DNA of 64,000 bases, taken from Scylla paramamosain (taxonomy: Eukaryota; Arthropoda; Malacostraca; Decapoda; Portunidae). A program made the translations under genes and the position numbers. This document shows, piece after piece, positions 58,320 through 64,000 of this stretch; position 1 is the first letter of the stretch, and the number at the start of each line of letters is the position of its first letter. Under the pieces are notes generated by a model. It was not told the DNA's origin and did no database searches. It saw nothing but the letters and a program-made list of their open reading frames with translations. The stretch covers positions 327,501-391,500 of the forward strand of contig NW_026973701.1 of assembly GCF_035594125.1 (NCBI RefSeq), in the 5' to 3' direction.

Positions 58320-61300
58320 AGAATAACGTTTTGTTGATTGGAAAGAAATCAAATTAAAAAAAAATAGGCCTTAAAAAGAAATCAAGAATTTTACATGAAA
58401 AAAAAAAAAAAAAAACTTGATGGAGAAGGAGGAACAAAAGAAAAAGAACTTCAATAGTGGAAAATTCATGATTGCACAAAGCTAGAATTTTGAAATTCCC
58501 GATCTTACCTCATCGCCCCCGAAAAAAGGAAAAAATAAATAAATAATGAGAACAGCAACAACAAAATAAGGCATCCTGGAAATAACGACCAAAATCACGA
58601 GAATAATAAGAAAAATAGTTTTGGCTAATTTTGATAAGATTTAAGAAAACAGACTGAAAAAAAAAGGATCGGCAGTCAAAAATACAGAAAGCACTAAAAC
58701 TTATGCAAAAACACTACAACGAAAACAGAAGTCAAGCATGTCACACTACTAAAAGAAGGAACAAAATCCTAAAAAAAAAATGTGTTAAAACATTAAAAAA
58801 CAGATTCCACAGTAAAATAACCATTCAAAATAGTGAAGAGAGGGCGGCAAAACAATGAAAAAAAAAAGGATTCAATTGTAAAACAAGGAAATCAAAATAC
58901 TAAACAAGACAAAACAAAAAAAAACGTAAAAACACTAAAAAACAGTCATAACAGTAAAAATTGGAGCTAAAACACATAAAAAAAAAGGAGTCAAACAATA
59001 AAAACAAGTCACTTAAAACATTAATAGAAGACTTCAAGCACTAAAAATGCAGTCAAAAAAAAGTAAAAAAAAAATAAAAATAGGCAAAACAATAAAAAGA
59101 CATAAAAAAACACAAACGAGTAAAAGCTAAAAAAAAAAAACATTAAAACCTTAAAAAGTGGTGAAAATACTGAAAAAATGTCAAAACACTAAAAAGAAGA
59201 CAAAAATACTACAAAAAGTGTCAAAACAACTAAAAAAAAAAGAAATCAACTCTAAAACAAGAAATCTAAACACTAGAAAAGTAGTTAAGCACAAAAAAAA
59301 ACACAAAAAGAAAATAAAAACTACAAACACTACAAAGGAGTCACAAGAGAAAATGTTGGCAAAACAATAAAAAAAAAGACAAATGGAGTAAAACACTTAA
59401 AAAGAAAAAAAAAACTGTAATAACAAAAAAAATGTTAAAAACTAAACAAATGGATGCAAAACACTAAAAAAGAAAAAAAAATAATTAAAACACTAAAAAA
59501 TGTATTCAAACCATTAGAAAAGAAAAAAAAATGGAATCAAAACAGTAAAAAAAAGTTAAAACACTAAATAGAACAAAAAATGGAATGAAAACAGCAGCAA
59601 AATAAGGAAATGGAGTCAGAACACTAAAAAAGGAAAAAAAAAAAATGGAAACAAAACCCTAAAAAAATGGAGTTAAAATAATAAAAAATAAACAAATGTA
59701 AGAAAAAATCTGTCAAAACACGATAAAACCAAATAGCACTAAAAAAGAAAAAAAGACACTAAAAAGATTCAAAACACTAAAAAATGCAGAAAAAAATGGA
59801 GTCAAAACACTAGAAAAGAAAAAAAAAAGAAAACATTAAAAAGGAATCAAAACACTAAAAAATGCAGTAAAAACATAAAAAAAAGAAAAAAAATGGAGTC
59901 AAACACCAGCAAAGAAAAAAAATCAAAATACTAAAAGGGAGTAAAAAAAAGATAGCCAAACACTAAAAATGAATAAAAATCACTAAAAAAGTCAATACAC
60001 TAAAAAAGGCGTCAAAACACAGAAAATATTCAAAATACTAAAAAAAGAAAAACTGAGTGAAAACACTAAAAAGGACTCAGAACAACTAAAAAAAAAAGTC
60101 ATAACAATAAAAAGTCTAAACAAAATAATGTCAAAACACTAAGAAAGTGAAAACATTAAAAAATGAGTGAAAACACAAAAAAATGTATCCAAAACAGAAA
60201 AAAAGATTGAAAACAGTAAAAATTCTGTTAAAAACACTAAAAGGACGGAAAACAGTAATAAGTGACAAAACACCAAAAAAATGAGTCAAAACAATAAAAA
60301 GGAGACAAAACACGAAAAAGGACTCAAACAATAAAAAAAAAAGAGAAAGAGGCATCAAAGGAATGTCAAAGCACTAAAAAAAAAAAAAAAAATTGAGTCC
60401 AAAACTTGACAAAAATAATAGTTAAAACAATTTAAAACAGACGAAACAACAAAAACGCTAAAGTCAAAACATTGAAAAAAGATCAAAACACTAAAAACGA
60501 AAGAAAAATAAAAATAAATAAATAAATCACTCCCAACACCTCAAATACAAAAAGAATGAGCCAAATAACTAAAATAACAACAAACGTCAAAATACTAAAG
60601 AAAAATTAGTAAAAAATTAATGAAAATACTAAAAACTCAAACAAGTCAAAACATTACAGTGAGCCAAAATTAAAAAAAAAAATGAAGTGAAAATACAAAA
60701 AAGAAAAAAATATATTAACATATTAAAAAAAAATACATATTAAGAGAAAAATGTTAAAATAATAAAAAAAGACAAAAACAAACAAAATGAAAAAAAAGAA
60801 GTTTAAAAACTAAGAAATAAAAAAACAGTTAAAACACTACTAAAGCTCAACACACTAAAGTAGGAGCCAAAACAATAAAGAAACCAAAACAATAAAAAGA
60901 TTATCAAAAGTCTAAAATTAGAATCAAAACACTAATAAAGGAGTCGCAACACTAAAAATTAAACTAGAATAGAAAAAAAAAAAAAAACATGGAGTCAAAA
61001 CATCAAGAAAAAAAAAATCATTGAAGCAAAACAATAAAAAAGAAAATGAGTCAAAACATGAAAAAAATAAATAAATGAAATAGAAGTCAAAACAATAAAA
61101 TGACAAAAACTAAAAATATTAAGAAAATAATGAAGATACTAAAAAAGGATAAAAGGCAAAACACAAAAAATAAAAAAAAATAATAAATGGAGTCAAAAAC
61201 ACTACAAAACATCAAAACACTAAAAGGAAAAAAAAAGGAAAAATAAACTACAAAAATTCAAAACACTGTAAAAGTAGTGAAAACACTAAAAAAAATAATA

Positions 61301-62095
61301 ATAATAAAAAAGTCAAAACAAAGAGGCAGGAGTAAACAAACAAAAAGTTGAAACACTAAAAAAAAAGTAAGAAAGGAAAAATGGAGTCAAAACATTAAAA
61401 AAATCAAAATACTAAAAAAAATATGAAATATACCCAGAACACGAAATGGAGCAAAATAATAAAACAAAAAATGGAGTTCAATCAGTAAAAGAAAAAAATA
61501 AATAAATAAAAACGCTCAAAAATAATAAAAAAAAAACATTCACAAACATTCAAAACACTAAAATACAAAATATGAAAAATATAAAAAAAAGGAAAAATGA
61601 AGTCAAAACATTAAAAAAAAAAAAAAAACAACGAAGAAATAATGAACACTAAAAAAAACAGGGAAAAAAAATCAAAACACAAAAAGAAGAAAGACATTTG
61701 AAAACATTAAAAGAAGAAAGGAATTCAAACAATAAAGAAAAAAATAATAAAACACTAAAAAGATAAAACTACTCAAGACACTAAAAAAGAAAAAAAAAGT
61801 TAAAACATTAAAAGAAAAAAAAGTGAAAACACGAAACAAACAAAAAAGTTCAAAACACTGAAAGAAAAAAGAAAAAATGTAAAGAAAAAGAAAAATGAAA
61901 AGAAAGTCAGACTCAATGATAAAGGAAAGTCAAACAATCAGTGAAAAAGAAACATAACACAAAAAAGGCTCAAAATACTAAAAAAAAAAAAAAAAAATTC
62001 AAAATAAAAAATGCACATTGAAAATAGTAACCAAAAAAAAAATCAATATTAATATAAGAAAAATGGCATAGTCAAAGAAAAACTACCAAAAAATG
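58320..62095. repeat. 3.8-kb A-rich degenerate array (GTCAAAACACTAAAAA-type)
   Basis: The plus strand is dominated by A, with scattered C, G and few T. Loose units of roughly 15-30 bp such as GTCAAAACACTAAAAA and ATGGAGTCAAAACAC recur with variable A-runs. No open frame on the plus strand; Phe/Leu-rich minus frames are products of the bias. It begins close to the 3' end of the large gene. Confidence 0.85.
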
Positions 62096-62099
62096 TTCA

Positions 62100-62735
<636 letters not shown>

Positions 62736-62896
62736 TCTCTGAACATTCTGCATATACTGTACATAAAAATAGAAGCTTCCAAAAATATTGTCTCCCTTGT
62801 CACCATACCAAGCAGTCTTTTTACAAAAAAAAAAAAAAAAAAAAGAAAAAAAAGAAATACGAAGAGATCAAGAAAAACACACCCCAACAAACCACA

Positions 62897-62932
<36 letters not shown>

Positions 62933-63060
62933 CCATCAAAATGTCGTTGCTCTTCCCGTCAATCAAGATAGCGCGCGGAACTCACTGACTGCCCGGGAAC
63001 AATGCGGCCGTGGAAAAAATACGCGGATGAGAGATGCCTTAAAAATAATAACCTGAGAAG

Positions 63061-63109
<49 letters not shown>

Positions 63110-63349
63110 TGTGTGTGTGTGTGTGTGTGTGTCTGTGTGTGTGTCCTACTACAGGGAACAAGGATAACAATGGGGAAGTTTTTATAGTTTATTGGTATGT
63201 ATAGAACGTTTGAGATTTATTAGTTTATTCCGCTGATATCGTCCATTGGTAAAAGATTGTTAGTTTAATATTTGCTCGAATCTTTACACACTCCGATGGT
63301 TCAGCTAATTAACTGCCAATGACTTCTGGATCGAGTGCTGTTTGATACG

Positions 63350-63352
<3 letters not shown>
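62736..63352. other. unique DNA with A-run, (CA)n and (GT)n
   Basis: A-run 62826-62843, (CA)n 62901-62930, (GT)n 63064-63144. Nothing coding recognised. Confidence 0.5.

Positions 63353-63414
<62 letters not shown>
63353..63414. repeat. (CT)n tract
   Basis: Pure (CT)n. Confidence 0.95.
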
Positions 63415-63416
<2 letters not shown>

Positions 63417-63639
63417 TGGTGTGTTTGATTTTCATTCATATTTATGCAAAAGGAACAAGATGTTTTCTTGAGAGAGGCTTTTTCATTACATTTCCTCTGT
63501 GTGGGAAGATGCTGCGTTCAAACATCTCAGGGAATACTCGGTGGGGGAAAATATAGCGTACTGAAATGATCACAAGACTGCACGATTCTTCTTTATATTT
63601 AATATTTATAAATCTCTAATTGAGATAAACACACGATGT
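63415..63639. other. unique stretch, nothing recognised
   Basis: AT-rich with short frames only. Confidence 0.4.
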
Positions 63640-63870
63640 TTTATTTTATTTTTATTTATGCAAGAGGGTAACAAAAATTAGGAAACAAAAAAGGCCGCTA
63701 AGGCGAAAGTCCTCAGTGAAAAAAATAAATAAATAAATAAAAGTAAAAACCAGAGGATAAGTAATTTGAACCTCCCTCTAGAAAGAGTTCAAGTCATAGG
63801 GAGGCGGAAATACACAAACAGACAGGGAGTTCCAAGGCTTACCAGAATTTTTCAAGCAACGTACACTTTT
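63640..63870 (-). mobile_element. LINE 3' tail fragment
   Basis: On the minus strand SGKPWNSLSVCVFPPPYDLN is followed by a diverged 3' UTR. The same tail module is at 31390-31660. One stop lies inside the coding part. Confidence 0.65.
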
Positions 63871-64000
63871 TCTTTTCTGTCATCATTACAGTCTCGGAAG
63901 GAGTTCAGAAATAATGTTATTACGATGCACAGGCCTTTCAGATTTCATGTATTTCAGTTTTGGAATGTATACCATAATTATATTAGTTCTTGTTCATTTC

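Noticed and set aside
58930..61110. Phe-rich minus-strand frames in the A-rich array
   Set aside because: Short, biased and overlapping a repeat; no domain.

Overview
The window looks like nuclear DNA from an arthropod, most likely a decapod crustacean. The evidence is TTAGG-type (arthropod telomere motif) repeats at 16695-16761, many non-LTR, mariner and pogo element fragments, spliced genes with GT-AG introns, and an extreme load of long dinucleotide microsatellites ((TA)n, (GA)n, (GT)n). By my rough tally about 9% of the window is pure dinucleotide repeat. There is no sign of bacterial operons, rRNA or CRISPR. The species is inferred, not shown.

Two protein genes stand out. (1) At the left edge, minus strand, an uninterrupted frame of 465 codons from 1396 runs off the window. 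It has a basic Cys-Cys N-terminus, about 215 residues of Glu/His/Lys pentapeptide repeats, an acidic serine patch and then an NFACT-R (CCDC25-type) domain. (2) At 53560-58094, plus strand, a two-exon gene (791-bp GATA-rich intron, phase 0) encodes about 1247 residues of an acidic and basic, probably nuclear protein that I do not recognise. Two identical CCAAT boxes exactly 40 bp apart lie upstream. Weaker exon candidates are seen at 4611-5809 (minus, SAMD3-like family), 23898-23988 (plus) and 30551-30684 (minus).

Mobile elements: a complete 2818-bp pogo/Tigger element (35959-38776) with near-perfect 24-bp inverted ends, TA target duplication, subterminal binding-site-like repeats, and a transposase broken only by one frameshift; a nearly full-length but frameshifted LINE (32151-35173); a catalytically dead mariner (49741-50833); a LINE 3' fragment set inside a (GA)n tract (51133-51718) whose empty counterpart is at 62274-62368; and several fragments of other LINEs (24840-26110, 31390-31660, 40566-41290, 42260-42500, 52806-53073, 63640-63870).

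Layout: 0-1.4 kb NFACT-R gene; 1.4-9.6 kb microsatellites, hairpin tandem repeats and the SAMD3-like exons; 10.1-11.2 kb a 19/27-bp minisatellite; 11.2-24 kb repeats, two possible promoter-like GC-rich stretches and a telomere-motif hairpin; 24-26 kb LINE; 27-31.7 kb microsatellites plus a 584-bp palindrome; 32-39 kb LINE and pogo; 39-50 kb microsatellites, LINE tails and a degenerate satellite; 49.7-53.3 kb mariner and LINE pieces; 53.3-58.1 kb the large gene; 58.1-62.1 kb an A-rich degenerate array; 62.1-64 kb a second copy of a repeat also found at 51-52 kb, and a LINE tail.
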